DNA of 34,790 bases, from NCBI GenBank assembly GCA_039188975.1, contig JBCCYT010000027.1:1-34790 (forward strand), in the 5' to 3' direction. The position numbers and the translations under genes are program-made. Every line of letters begins with the position of its first letter. The first letter of the stretch is position 1. Shown in pieces: positions 7,231-15,033 of the stretch. The stretch is from UBA11606 sp039188975 (GTDB lineage: Bacteria; Actinomycetota; Acidimicrobiia; Acidimicrobiales; Aldehydirespiratoraceae). Under the pieces are notes generated by a model. The model made no database searches, was not told where the DNA came from, and saw nothing but the letters and a program-made list of their open reading frames with translations.

Positions 7231-8103
7231 ATGGCATACCCAGCGATCCCGAAACCTGAGCGTTCCCCCACCCAGCGAAAAAGTGAACGGCGGTCGCGTT
7301 ACGGCTGGCCGCTTGGGCGTGAGCTCACACTGATTCTGGGGGGACTGGCGGCCTATCGGATGGTCCGCGTCCTGGTGAAGGACGAGATCGAGGTCGCCTA
7401 CGAGAACAGCCGACGGGTGATCGACTTCGAGCAGGCGCTCGGGATCTTCAACGAGGTCGACCTCCAGGCCAACATCTTGACGAGCGACGCCACGATCTGG
7501 CTGTTGAATCGTTACTACTTCTACGCCCATTTCCTCGGCACCGCGATCTGGGTGGTGTGGATGTACGTCCGCCACTACGACCACTATGGCCGGGTGCGCC
7601 GGGTGCTGGTCGGAACGACCTTCTCGGCGTTGGCGATTCATGTCGCCTTCCCCCTGGCACCACCTCGGTGGTTCCCCGACATGGGTTTCGTCGACACCTT
7701 GCAGACCTACGGTCCGAAAATCTACGACGCCGAAGCGATTGCCAACACTGCGAACCAGATCGCAGCGATGCCCTCACTCCATGTGGGCTGGGCGCTGATC
7801 GGGGCGTGGGCCATCGTCAAAGCCAGCACCAATCGATGGCGATGGATCGCAGCGATCCATCCGGCGATCATGACGGCAGCGGTCGTGTTGACCGCGAATC
7901 ACTGGTGGCTCGATGCGATCATCGCCGCCGTTCTCGTGTCGGCGATCGCGGCGGCCGATGCGCCGGTTCAACGATGGCTGGATCGCCGCAAGCCGGCCGA
8001 GCTCGACGTCGATCTCACCCGTGAGATCAGCGACGCTCGCGCCGACGAGGGCGACGACCGCAGCTGCGACGACCACTGCGGCGACCCCGTCTCGGTGGGG
8101 TGA
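7231..8103 (+). CDS. PAP2-superfamily membrane phosphatase/phosphotransferase
   Basis: A protein of 290 residues with about six membrane segments. It carries the acid-phosphatase motifs of the PAP2 superfamily: PLAPPRWFPD (141-150), AAMPSLHVGW with His184, and NHWWLDAII with His224 and Asp228. This arrangement matches the inositolphosphotransferase/Aur1-like branch (PAP2_3) common in actinobacteria. It should act on a lipid phosphate or lipid-linked headgroup at the membrane; the substrate is unknown. ATG 7231 is chosen because a clear GGAGG ribosome site lies 4 nt before it; in-frame TTG and GTG codons upstream lack one. The gene ends in a GTGA overlap with the next, so the two are translationally coupled. 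Confidence 0.85.
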   Translation: MAYPAIPKPERSPTQRKSERRSRYGWPLGRELTLILGGLAAYRMVRVLVKDEIEVAYENSRRVIDFEQALGIFNEVDLQANILTSDATIWLLNRYYFYAHFLGTAIWVVWMYVRHYDHYGRVRRVLVGTTFSALAIHVAFPLAPPRWFPDMGFVDTLQTYGPKIYDAEAIANTANQIAAMPSLHVGWALIGAWAIVKASTNRWRWIAAIHPAIMTAAVVLTANHWWLDAIIAAVLVSAIAAADAPVQRWLDRRKPAELDVDLTREISDARADEGDDRSCDDHCGDPVSVG

Positions 8104-9008
8104 CAGCACCGGCGATCCCGGCGGACCGCCCCGCGATCTCGACGACGGTTCGCACCAACGCTGGTCTCGACCTGGGCTTTGCGCTGCTGTGGTCAAAGAC
8201 GATCACCCGCCGTCACGGTGTGTACTGGTGGGCGACGACGACCCCGGTGGGCGCCGCGCTCGTGGCGTTTCGGCCATCAACCGAAGGTGTCCGAGTCGAC
8301 GCCTGGGGTGAAGGTGCCTCGTGGGCGGTCTCCCAGGTGCCGGCCCTGGTCGGTCTTCGCGATGCAACCGTTGACGCGTTTCGGCCCATCCACCCGGTGC
8401 TGCGGGCGTTGGCCGAACGGTTCGGCGCGTTCCGGGTGGGGGCGACGGGGCGCTGGTACGAGGCGGTGGTGACGACGGCGATCGGACAACGGGTCGTGAC
8501 GGCGGACGCCGGGCAGAGCCGGGCCCGGCTGGCTCGCCGCCACGGCGATGCCTCGCTGGGAGGTCCAGTGGCGATCCTCCCCGATCCGGCCACGTTGCTC
8601 GGTCTACGCGATCACGACTTTCATGCCGCCGGCATCGAGTTGAGCCGCACTCGTGTCTTGCGGGTCGCGGCGAAGTACGCCGATCGGCTCGAGCGACTCG
8701 ACGGCGTTCCGGGGGCTGACGCGGTTGCGTGGATGCAGCTGCTGCCCGGGATCGGACCGTGGACGGCAGGTATCACGTCGGCGATCGCGGGTGGTGATCC
8801 CGATGCGGTGCCGGTGGGTGATCTGCACGTGCCGGGCATGGTGACGTATGCGTTGACGGGCGAGGTCGGTGACGACGCTCGGATGCTCGAAGCGCTCGAA
8901 CCGTTCGCCGGGCACCGGGGGCGGGTCGTGCGCATGATCAAGATGGGTGGAGCGGGCCCGCCTCGTCATCGTCCCAAGCCGTTTCGCACCGACATCAGTA
9001 CCTACTGA
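8100..9008 (+). CDS. AlkA-like DNA-3-methyladenine glycosylase (HhH-GPD)
   Basis: A protein of 302 residues. The helix-hairpin-helix LPGIGPWTA (215-223) is followed, at the expected distance, by the catalytic Asp241 in VPVGDLHVPG. Upstream, YEAVVTTAIGQRVVTADA (120-137) corresponds to the conserved 'Q-[QR]-[VI]' helix of the HhH-GPD fold. Such enzymes excise alkylated bases such as 3-methyladenine, starting base-excision repair. The N-terminal ~100 residues are less conserved and may match the AlkA N-terminal domain. The GTG start overlaps the PAP2 stop (GTGA), an odd partner for a repair enzyme. It is convergent with an AlkD-like gene 30 bases away, so two alkylation-repair enzymes sit tail to tail. 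Confidence 0.85.
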   Translation: MTAPAIPADRPAISTTVRTNAGLDLGFALLWSKTITRRHGVYWWATTTPVGAALVAFRPSTEGVRVDAWGEGASWAVSQVPALVGLRDATVDAFRPIHPVLRALAERFGAFRVGATGRWYEAVVTTAIGQRVVTADAGQSRARLARRHGDASLGGPVAILPDPATLLGLRDHDFHAAGIELSRTRVLRVAAKYADRLERLDGVPGADAVAWMQLLPGIGPWTAGITSAIAGGDPDAVPVGDLHVPGMVTYALTGEVGDDARMLEALEPFAGHRGRVVRMIKMGGAGPPRHRPKPFRTDISTY

Positions 9009-9038
9009 CGCGCCCCCTGGCCGCAGGTCGGCCGGTCC

Positions 9039-9788
9039 TCACCTCGTTGCGGCGCGTGCCTTTGTGGTCCGAGGCGGCGCGGCCGCCGCCTTTTCGGCCT
9101 TGGCGGCGCGGTGGGCAACGGTCTTGTCGATGTAGGCGATGGCGTCGGGGGTCGTGCAGCTGGTTTCGCCGTGGTCGACGAAGACGGGTCCGATGCGTTT
9201 GGCTGCAGCGACCGCTGTGCGACGCAGTCCTGGGGTGCGCAGCGCGATGGTGATGATCGCCTGGTTCATCTCGTGGCGAACCCGATTGGGGCGGTCGTGG
9301 ATCTCTGCTTCGATGTGTTTCACCAGCTGCTGGAGCTCGGCGACGGTCCAGATGTCGGTTTCCGCGGTGCGGGCGACGATCGCCCATCCCGTCGACGCAA
9401 GCCACTCGTTCGGCCGGTCGCGCCAGTGGTCGCTGCGACTCCGAGCGTGAGGCGATCGGGCCACGACACCGGCCACCGATTCAGCGGTGATGTAGGAGTC
9501 GACCGCCTTGGCCCACGCATTGGCGTGTCCGATCGTGAACCGCTTCGGGTCGACGATCTTGGCGGCGAGTTGGCGGGCGTCGTGATTGCCGGTGGCGAAC
9601 AGCTCGAGACCGAGTTCATGGTGACCGCGACACCGCTTCGCCAGCGTGTTGAGTTCGGCGGTACTGACCCCGAACAGGGGCTCAGCGGCACCGTGACGGG
9701 CGTAGATCTTGCGGTTCTGGGCGGTGCCAACCGCCTCGAGGGAGGCCATCACCTCGGCGAGCTGGGGCGGGGGTGTGGCGATCGTCAT
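9039..9788 (-). CDS. AlkD-like DNA alkylation repair protein
   Basis: A protein of 249 residues, helical throughout, with the pattern of the DNA alkylation repair (AlkD/HEAT-like repeat) family. Diagnostic stretches are YARHGAAEPLFGVSTAELNTLAK near the N-terminus, LELFATGNHDARQLAAKIVDP, and the repeated amphipathic helices after it. AlkD-family proteins excise bulky or cationic alkylated bases without base flipping. The last ~30 residues are a basic Ala/Lys/Arg tail typical of DNA-contacting extensions. An open frame continues upstream to 10220, but the true start is ATG 9788. There the ATGA overlap with the preceding small membrane-protein gene gives coupling, and the upstream extension reads as non-coding shadow. 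Confidence 0.83.
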   Translation of the reverse strand: MTIATPPPQLAEVMASLEAVGTAQNRKIYARHGAAEPLFGVSTAELNTLAKRCRGHHELGLELFATGNHDARQLAAKIVDPKRFTIGHANAWAKAVDSYITAESVAGVVARSPHARSRSDHWRDRPNEWLASTGWAIVARTAETDIWTVAELQQLVKHIEAEIHDRPNRVRHEMNQAIITIALRTPGLRRTAVAAAKRIGPVFVDHGETSCTTPDAIAYIDKTVAHRAAKAEKAAAAPPRTTKARAATR

Positions 9789-10042
9789 GACCGAGACGTG
9801 CTGTCGTTCCAGCGCACGATCAGCAACACGATCGCAGCACCCACGACCGATCCGATCCATCCCGCGCCGGAGATCTCGAACCCGTCTCCAGCGAGCACCG
9901 AGGCGAGTGTGCCGCCGACCAGCGAACCGATGATGCCGAGAAGCATCGTGCCGAGACAGCCGTAGTGGCGGCCGGTGGGCACCAGGACCCGGGCGATGAG
10001 CCCAACGACCAAACCGGGGATGATGAGACCCAAGAAGGACAT
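9785..10042 (-). CDS. GlsB/YeaQ/YmgE family stress-response membrane protein
   Basis: A protein of 85 residues with three hydrophobic segments: FLGLIIPGLVVGLIARVLVP, GCLGTMLLGIIGSLVGGTLASVL and AGWIGSVVGAAIVLLIVRW. The G-x-I-A-R-x-[LI]-x-P-G/T and G-x-x-G-T-x-x-L-G-I-x-G pattern defines the GlsB/YeaQ ('transglycosylase-associated') family. It is a small inner-membrane protein often induced by envelope or general stress; its molecular role is unclear. It is first in an operon with the AlkD-like gene (ATGA overlap) and divergent from the helicase gene. A GAGACT hexamer ends 6 nt before its ATG on the minus strand (plus 10049-10054), a relaxed form of the leaderless -10 seen elsewhere. Confidence 0.88.
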   Translation of the reverse strand: MSFLGLIIPGLVVGLIARVLVPTGRHYGCLGTMLLGIIGSLVGGTLASVLAGDGFEISGAGWIGSVVGAAIVLLIVRWNDSTSRS

Positions 10043-10113
10043 GGGTGGAGTCTCGCACGTCTGGTCGGGCCCGATGGATCGGCGACGACGTCTGCACTGT
10101 CACTCCCGTGTCG

Positions 10114-10119
10114 TAGGTT
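10114..10119 (+). promoter_or_regulatory. -10 element for the helicase gene; decides its start
   Basis: TAGGTT ends 7 nt before GTG 10127, with no Shine-Dalgarno sequence between. It supports GTG 10127 as a leaderless start, rather than the longer frame from 9965 that runs through the divergent membrane-protein gene. Confidence 0.45.
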
Positions 10120-10126
10120 CGTCGGT

Positions 10127-12955
10127 GTGATCGCTTGTGGGCACTGTGGTGGCCGCCACGCAACGGTGGCGGAGGTCCGGGGTTGCTCGGGCGCGTCCAG
10201 CGCCGCACGTGCGACGGCACCGGCTCGACACGACGACGGCCCAGACGAGTTTCGCGGCCTCGATCGGCCGGCCCCGTCGGCTGATCAGCCGAGCGTCACC
10301 ACCGCTCGGGTTGTGCTCGGTGCCCCCTGGGAGCACTTGGCTGGGCCTGATGGGTTGGCTCGCAACCTGATCATCAACCCAGGGGATCCGATTCCGGGGC
10401 CCTGGGCGGAGGCGGAGCGCATCGAGGTGATCGACGATCGTTCGCTCGAACGGCTGCGCCAGCTTCGGCTCGAACGTCGCCGCGCGGTGATCGAGCTGGG
10501 GACACCCCTTCCCGCGTCCGCACCCGTGCTCGATGTGGATTACTGGCAACTCTCGCCGGACACGGACCTTCCCGGCGAGGCGTTGCGGCACCTCGTCGTG
10601 AGCCATGCCGTCGACGCTCGCGATCGTTCGGCCCCAACCATCGCGATGGTCGATTTGGCGGTCGCGGCCGGCGCTTCGGTGGCGACAGACGGGGTCGGCG
10701 ATGTCACCGGCCCTGACGGGCCCCGCTGGTGTGACGGTGGTCCGCTGGACTGGACGGTGACCGACGACGGGGTGGCCGTCGTGCCGGCGGCCAATCTGCG
10801 GATCGGTTCGCTTCGCCCGATCGGCGATGCGACACCTCAGGCCGCGCTGGCGCCCGATCAGCTGGCTGCGGTCGCTCACGGCGGCGCTGGCGCTCGCATC
10901 ATTGCGCCGGCGGGCTCTGGCAAGACGCGTGTCTTGACCGAACGGGCTCGCCACCTGATTCACGATCGGGGCATCGATCCGCGGGCGGTGTGTTTGTTGG
11001 CATTCAACGTGCGGGCCCGAGCCGAGATGCAGGAGCGAACCACCGATCTGCCCGGTCTCGAGATCCGAACGCTGAACAGCCTCGCGTTGGCGATCGTCGC
11101 CGGTCGGGCTCCGTTCGTTCGGCCCGCCTCGCCCCGCGGCAGCGAGGTCATCGACGAGCATCGGGTGCGTCGGCTCCTCGACGATCTGGTGAGTGGCCGC
11201 CGCCGCGCGATGGCCGATCCAATGGCGGTGTATCTCGAAGCACTGACGGCGACTCGGCTCGGGCTGCGGGCGCCCGAGGCGGTCGAGCGAGAGTTCGGCG
11301 GCGACGTGCGGGACTTCCCGTCGGTCGTGGCCGGGTATCGAGGTCAGCTGCGACAGCGCGGGCTGCTCGATTTCGACGAGCAGATCGTGCAGGCCATCGA
11401 GGTGCTGTGCACCGACCCGGTCGCCCGGGCGGCGGCGCGACGGTCGGCTCAGGTCGTGCTCGTCGACGAGTTCCAGGACCTCACGCCTGCACACGTGTTG
11501 CTCGTTCGGTTACTTGCGGGCCCCGATGCGACGGTCTTCGGGGTAGGTGACGACGACCAGACGATCTATGGGTACGCCGGCGCGTCACCGTCGTGGCTCA
11601 TCGACTTCGCGGACCTCTTTCCAGGGGCCGGGGCCCACGACCTCACGGTGAACTATCGGTGCGCGCCGGCGGTGATCGACGGGGCTCGAACCTTGCTCGG
11701 CCACAATCGGCGGCGCATCGACAAGGTGATCGATCCGGCGCCCGGCCGGACTCACCAGCCCGACGGGTTGCGGGTGATCGATGCCTCCGATCCGTCTGCC
11801 GCCGCGGTCTCGACGGTGCAGGGCCTGGTCGGCGATGGGGTGGACCCGAGTGACATCGCACTCCTCACCCGGGTCAACGCAACACTGCTCGGCCCGATGC
11901 TTGGCCTCGATGCGATCGGTGTCCCCACGACGGCGCCGATCGACCCCCGCTTTCTCGACCGGACTGGCGTGGCTGGCGTCTTGGCGTGGCTTCGACTGGC
12001 GACGGCACCGGCGAAGCGGTTGCCGAGTGCCGATCTCGAAACCGCGATTCGTCGGCCACCGCGTGGGCTTCGGGGCCGGTTGATCGAGTGGGTCGGCGAA
12101 AAGCGCTCGATCCCTGAGTTGCTCGACCTGGCCAGCCGCCTCAGCGATGCCCGAGACCAAGCCAAGGTCGCTGACTTTGCGACGGACCTGGCTCGACTTC
12201 GTGACCTTGCTGACGGCGCCGACGCCGACACCACGGCCCTTTTGCTGGCGATTCGTGACGACATCGGGTTGGGTGCAGCCCTCGACACCCGGCTCGATGC
12301 GAGCCGCCGCTCTGTCGATCGATCTGCGCATGGTGACGATCTCGCAGCCCTTCTCGCCGTCGCCCCGCTCGAACCCGATCCCGATCGCTTTCCTGCATGG
12401 CTGGCCGACCGGCTGGATCAGCGCCACCCCGACCCGGACGGCGTGCAGCTGTCGACGATCCATCGGGTGAAGGGGCGGGAGTGGCCCCATGTGGTGGTGC
12501 ACGATGCCACCGCCGGCTTGTTCCCGCATCGCCTGGCTGCCGACATCGAGGAAGAACGCCGTGTTTTTCACGTCGCGATCACCCGCTCGGCCATCCAGAC
12601 CACCGTGGTTGCCGGACGGCCCGCATCACCTTTTGTCGCCCAGCTCCACACCGAGCGCGACCCCAACGCACCCGACCTCGAACCGTCGCCACGACCGCGA
12701 GCCAGTTCGTCCGCGCCGCCGGCACCAGCGAACAGCCCCCTTCGAGAGCGGCTTCGGGCCTGGCGCAGCGAGACGGCACAGAGCGCTGGCGTTCCCGCGT
12801 ATGTCGTCTTCAACGACGCCACGCTCGACCATCTCGTTGCGGCCCGACCGCTCGACGAAGATGCGCTGCTCGACATCACGGGTATCGGCCCGGTCAAGGT
12901 CGAGCGTCACGGCGGCGACATCTTGGCCATCATTGAGTCGTTCGTCGACGATTGA
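10127..12955 (+). CDS. UvrD/Rep-type superfamily 1 DNA helicase with N-terminal CCHC motif and C-terminal HRDC-like domain
   Basis: A protein of 942 residues. The first 20 residues hold C4-x2-C7-x3-H11-x8-C20, a zinc-knuckle-like motif. About 240 residues of uncharacterised domain follow. The helicase core begins with APAGSGKT (Walker A, Lys266). It continues with VLVDEFQD (Asp447-Glu448), GVGDDDQTIYGYAGA, VNYRCAP, STIHRVKGREWPHVVVH and EEERRVFHVAITRS, the ordered SF1A motifs. A Pro/Ala-rich linker leads to an HRDC-like domain (about 870-942) with LLDITGIGPVKVERHG. It should translocate 3'-5' on single-stranded DNA in repair or recombination. HRDC at the C-terminus recalls mycobacterial UvrD2, but the long N-terminal extension differs. 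GTG 10127 is chosen because a TAGGTT -10 box ends 7 nt upstream. Confidence 0.9.
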   Translation: MIACGHCGGRHATVAEVRGCSGASSAARATAPARHDDGPDEFRGLDRPAPSADQPSVTTARVVLGAPWEHLAGPDGLARNLIINPGDPIPGPWAEAERIEVIDDRSLERLRQLRLERRRAVIELGTPLPASAPVLDVDYWQLSPDTDLPGEALRHLVVSHAVDARDRSAPTIAMVDLAVAAGASVATDGVGDVTGPDGPRWCDGGPLDWTVTDDGVAVVPAANLRIGSLRPIGDATPQAALAPDQLAAVAHGGAGARIIAPAGSGKTRVLTERARHLIHDRGIDPRAVCLLAFNVRARAEMQERTTDLPGLEIRTLNSLALAIVAGRAPFVRPASPRGSEVIDEHRVRRLLDDLVSGRRRAMADPMAVYLEALTATRLGLRAPEAVEREFGGDVRDFPSVVAGYRGQLRQRGLLDFDEQIVQAIEVLCTDPVARAAARRSAQVVLVDEFQDLTPAHVLLVRLLAGPDATVFGVGDDDQTIYGYAGASPSWLIDFADLFPGAGAHDLTVNYRCAPAVIDGARTLLGHNRRRIDKVIDPAPGRTHQPDGLRVIDASDPSAAAVSTVQGLVGDGVDPSDIALLTRVNATLLGPMLGLDAIGVPTTAPIDPRFLDRTGVAGVLAWLRLATAPAKRLPSADLETAIRRPPRGLRGRLIEWVGEKRSIPELLDLASRLSDARDQAKVADFATDLARLRDLADGADADTTALLLAIRDDIGLGAALDTRLDASRRSVDRSAHGDDLAALLAVAPLEPDPDRFPAWLADRLDQRHPDPDGVQLSTIHRVKGREWPHVVVHDATAGLFPHRLAADIEEERRVFHVAITRSAIQTTVVAGRPASPFVAQLHTERDPNAPDLEPSPRPRASSSAPPAPANSPLRERLRAWRSETAQSAGVPAYVVFNDATLDHLVAARPLDEDALLDITGIGPVKVERHGGDILAIIESFVDD

Positions 12956-12992
12956 CCACGGCCGAAGCGCCCGTCGAGAGGATTTGCCCATC

Positions 12993-13238
12993 ATGTGCCG
13001 AAACATCACGACGCTTCGAGGGCTCGAGCCCGGCGCGACCGCCGAGGAGATCGAAGCGGCGGCCCGGCAGTACTGTCGCAAGGTGAGCGGCGTGCAGAAG
13101 ACGTCTGCGGCCACCGAGGTGGCATTCGAGCGAGCCGTTGCGGTCATTGCTCGGGCAACGACGGAGCTGCTTGCCGATCTTCCGCCCCGCAAAGCGCCCC
13201 CGCGGACCGAACCGCCGCTTCGCCGATTGGGTCGTTGA
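12993..13238 (+). CDS. DUF2277 family protein
   Basis: A small protein of 81 residues. MCRNITTLRGLEPGATAEEI at the N-terminus and QYCRKVSG followed by an alpha-helical 'AFERAVAVIARAT' match DUF2277, a family of ~80-residue proteins whose function is unknown. It should be soluble. The ATG at 12993 has a purine-rich ribosome site (GAGAGGA) about 12 nt upstream. It lies 37 bases after the helicase stop and may be co-transcribed with it. A Pro-rich, basic tail (RKAPPRTEPPLRRLGR) ends the protein. Confidence 0.85.
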   Translation: MCRNITTLRGLEPGATAEEIEAAARQYCRKVSGVQKTSAATEVAFERAVAVIARATTELLADLPPRKAPPRTEPPLRRLGR

Positions 13239-13293
13239 CGGCGCACCTCGGTGCTCGGCCGGCGACTGCTCCGTCGGGTAGGGGGAACGCCAA

Positions 13294-13845
13294 CTACTGG
13301 ATGTCGCGTGGACTGACCGTGCGGGCACTCACCTCGACGAGCTCGCCTCGTCGGACCTCGTACGACACCACCCGTTCGACGGCGCGCTGGCCGCTTCGAG
13401 TCCGGCCGGTGACCACGTCGAGCTCCATGCCTTCGATCACGGCGACGAGCGCCACCGCTTTGAACCCCTCGTCGCGCCCGGGGTGCGATTGCTTTTCTTC
13501 AACGATCAGTTCATGGCTGTCCCACACCCACACGTCGTCGACACTCACGAATCGACTGCGATGGGAGGTGCGGTTCTTGGAGACGATCGACCCGGGACAC
13601 ACGATGAACTCCCCGTCGACCCACGGGTCGACGCCCAACCCGTCTCGGCCGAACGCCTGCTCGAACGCGTCAGCGATGATGGCGTCGTGATCGCCGGCGG
13701 CGTGCGCTCGCCGGCGAACCTCGTCGCGAATCGCCGCCGCGAGGTGCTGCAACGTGTCGTCGGAGAGCGCTTCGGCTACGGCTGCGGCAGTGTCGACCTC
13801 ATCGGTCAACCATCGGGCGAGCGAACCCAGCAGATCGTCGTTCAT
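13294..13845 (-). CDS. Hypothetical protein, family not recognised
   Basis: A protein of 183 residues. The N-terminal half is helical and acidic (LGSLARWLTDEVDTAAAVAEAL, then AAIRDEVRRRAHAAGDHDAI). The C-terminal half looks beta-rich (GEFIVCPGSIVSK, RFVSVDDVWVWDS, AVALVAVIEGMELDVVTG, VERVVSYEVRRGELVEVS). No signal peptide or membrane segment is present. ATG 13845 is chosen because a CATGAT hexamer ends 6 nt upstream on the minus strand (leaderless pattern), and because it clears the divergent peptidase gene. The frame stays open to 14211, but that part lies inside the peptidase gene. The two-part architecture suggests a small helical domain joined to a beta domain; no function can be proposed. 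Confidence 0.65.
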   Translation of the reverse strand: MNDDLLGSLARWLTDEVDTAAAVAEALSDDTLQHLAAAIRDEVRRRAHAAGDHDAIIADAFEQAFGRDGLGVDPWVDGEFIVCPGSIVSKNRTSHRSRFVSVDDVWVWDSHELIVEEKQSHPGRDEGFKAVALVAVIEGMELDVVTGRTRSGQRAVERVVSYEVRRGELVEVSARTVSPRDIQ

Positions 13846-13905
13846 GGCGTCATCATGCCCACCAGAACCGACATGAGGTGCGGCGTGCGTGACATCATGC
13901 GCAGC

Positions 13906-14976
13906 ATGCGTGACTCGGCGGCTCCCTCGCTCTCGCCCGATTATCCGACAGCTCGGCAACGATTTCGCGAGGTTGCGGACGCGGCCGGCGCCGACCGGCA
14001 GTCGTTTGCCCACCCCGACGTCGTTGGCCGTCACGGCGAGGAGCTGACGATCGATCTGGCGACGTTCGGCCCCGCCGATGCCGAGCACCGACTCTTGGTG
14101 GTGTCCGGCACCCACGGGGTTGAGGGGTATTGCGGCTCGGCCCTGCAGGTCCACTGGCTCACCCATCACGCCGCAACCCGGCCCGACGATGTGCGCATCG
14201 TGATGCTGCATGCCCTCAACCCCTACGGGTTCTCATGGGTGCGCCGGGTCAATGAGAGCAACATCGACCTCAACCGGAACTTCATCGACTTCTCGGCAGC
14301 GCTCCCCCACAACGCTGGCTATGACGAGATTGCCACGCCACTCGTTCCCGAACGCTGGGACGAGGACGCCCAGGCGGCTGCACTCGGCGAGATCTATGGC
14401 TTCATCGAGCGGGTCGGGATGGAGGCGATGCAAGCCGCAGTGTCAGGCGGCCAGTACGCCCACGCAACGGGGCTCTTCTACGGCGGTGTCGCGCCGTCGT
14501 GGTCCCGCACGACGCTGGAGCACATCTGGGCCGAGCAGATGGCCGGCGCTCGTTCGGCGGTCGTCCTCGACCTTCACACCGGTCTCGGACCGTGGAGTCA
14601 CGGAGAACTCATCAGCCATGCGGCCGCAGCAAGCGAGATCTATGCCCGCTCCACCGCCCGGTGGGGTGACGTGAAGTCGATGGTCGACGGCGAGTCGGTG
14701 TCGGCTGAGCTGACCGGCGACTGGCTTGGCCAGATCCCGTCATGGTGCGGCGACACCAAGGTTGATTCGGTCGCCATCGAATACGGCACGGTCGATGTGA
14801 TCACGGTGCTGGAATCGTTGCGGGCCGACGCCTGGCTCCATGGGCACGGCGATCCAACCGCTGCCGACGCGACGGCGATCCGACGGCAGGTGTGGAACGC
14901 GTTCCTCGACGACGACCCCGAGTGGATCGCGGCGTGCAACGAACAGTTCGAACGTCGGATGGCCGCCTCGTTCTGA
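13906..14976 (+). CDS. M14-family (DUF2817) metallopeptidase-like protein
   Basis: A protein of 356 residues from ATG 13906 (ATG 13897 and 13873 are also in frame). It shows the zinc carboxypeptidase-like motif SGTHGVEGYCGSA, with ligands His70 and Glu73. The third ligand is His225 in VLDLHTGLGPW, and NIDLNRNF (119-126) contains the Asn-Arg pair that holds the substrate carboxylate. This is the DUF2817 branch of M14; natural substrates are not well known. The protein lacks a signal peptide and should be cytosolic. A CATCAT hexamer ends 7 nt before ATG 13906. The gene is divergent from the hypothetical gene at 13294-13845, with about 60 bases between, so the two promoters share a short region. 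Confidence 0.85.
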   Translation: MRDSAAPSLSPDYPTARQRFREVADAAGADRQSFAHPDVVGRHGEELTIDLATFGPADAEHRLLVVSGTHGVEGYCGSALQVHWLTHHAATRPDDVRIVMLHALNPYGFSWVRRVNESNIDLNRNFIDFSAALPHNAGYDEIATPLVPERWDEDAQAAALGEIYGFIERVGMEAMQAAVSGGQYAHATGLFYGGVAPSWSRTTLEHIWAEQMAGARSAVVLDLHTGLGPWSHGELISHAAAASEIYARSTARWGDVKSMVDGESVSAELTGDWLGQIPSWCGDTKVDSVAIEYGTVDVITVLESLRADAWLHGHGDPTAADATAIRRQVWNAFLDDDPEWIAACNEQFERRMAASF

Positions 14977-14998
14977 CCCACCTCTCCACCCGACCACC

Positions 14999-15027
14999 TC
15001 GACACGAACACGTGTTCGCTCTACGAT
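14999..15027 (+). promoter_or_regulatory. dinB promoter (-35, 17-bp spacer, -10)
   Basis: TCGACA (14999-15004, five of six matches to TTGACA) and TACGAT (15022-15027) are separated by exactly 17 bp. The GTG start of dinB at 15034 lies 6 nt after the -10 box, so the transcript should be leaderless. The LexA box occupies 14 of the 17 spacer bases. Confidence 0.65.
15005..15018. promoter_or_regulatory. LexA-binding SOS box of dinB
   Basis: CGAACACGTGTTCG is a perfect 14-bp palindrome matching the Gram-positive/actinobacterial SOS consensus CGAAC-N4-GTTCG. It lies between the -35 and -10 boxes of the dinB promoter, so bound LexA would block RNA polymerase. No second such box was noticed by eye in the window. 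Confidence 0.8.
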
Positions 15028-15033
15028 GTCGGT

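Noticed and set aside
9965..10126. Upstream extension of the helicase frame
   Set aside because: It overlaps the start region of the divergent GlsB gene. GTG 10127 has a TAGGTT box 7 nt before it and begins directly with the CCHC motif.
9789..10220. Upstream extension of the AlkD-like frame
   Set aside because: The added residues are a Pro/Arg/His-rich shadow of the GlsB gene in another frame; the ATGA overlap at 9788 gives a natural start.
10100..11494. Minus-strand frame of 464 codons within the helicase gene
   Set aside because: His/Arg/Gly/Asp-rich sequence without any fold signature, opposite the helicase Walker motifs.
13483..13905. Upstream extension of the DUF2817 peptidase frame
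   Set aside because: It lies antisense to the hypothetical gene at 13294-13845; peptidase homology begins only after about 13906.
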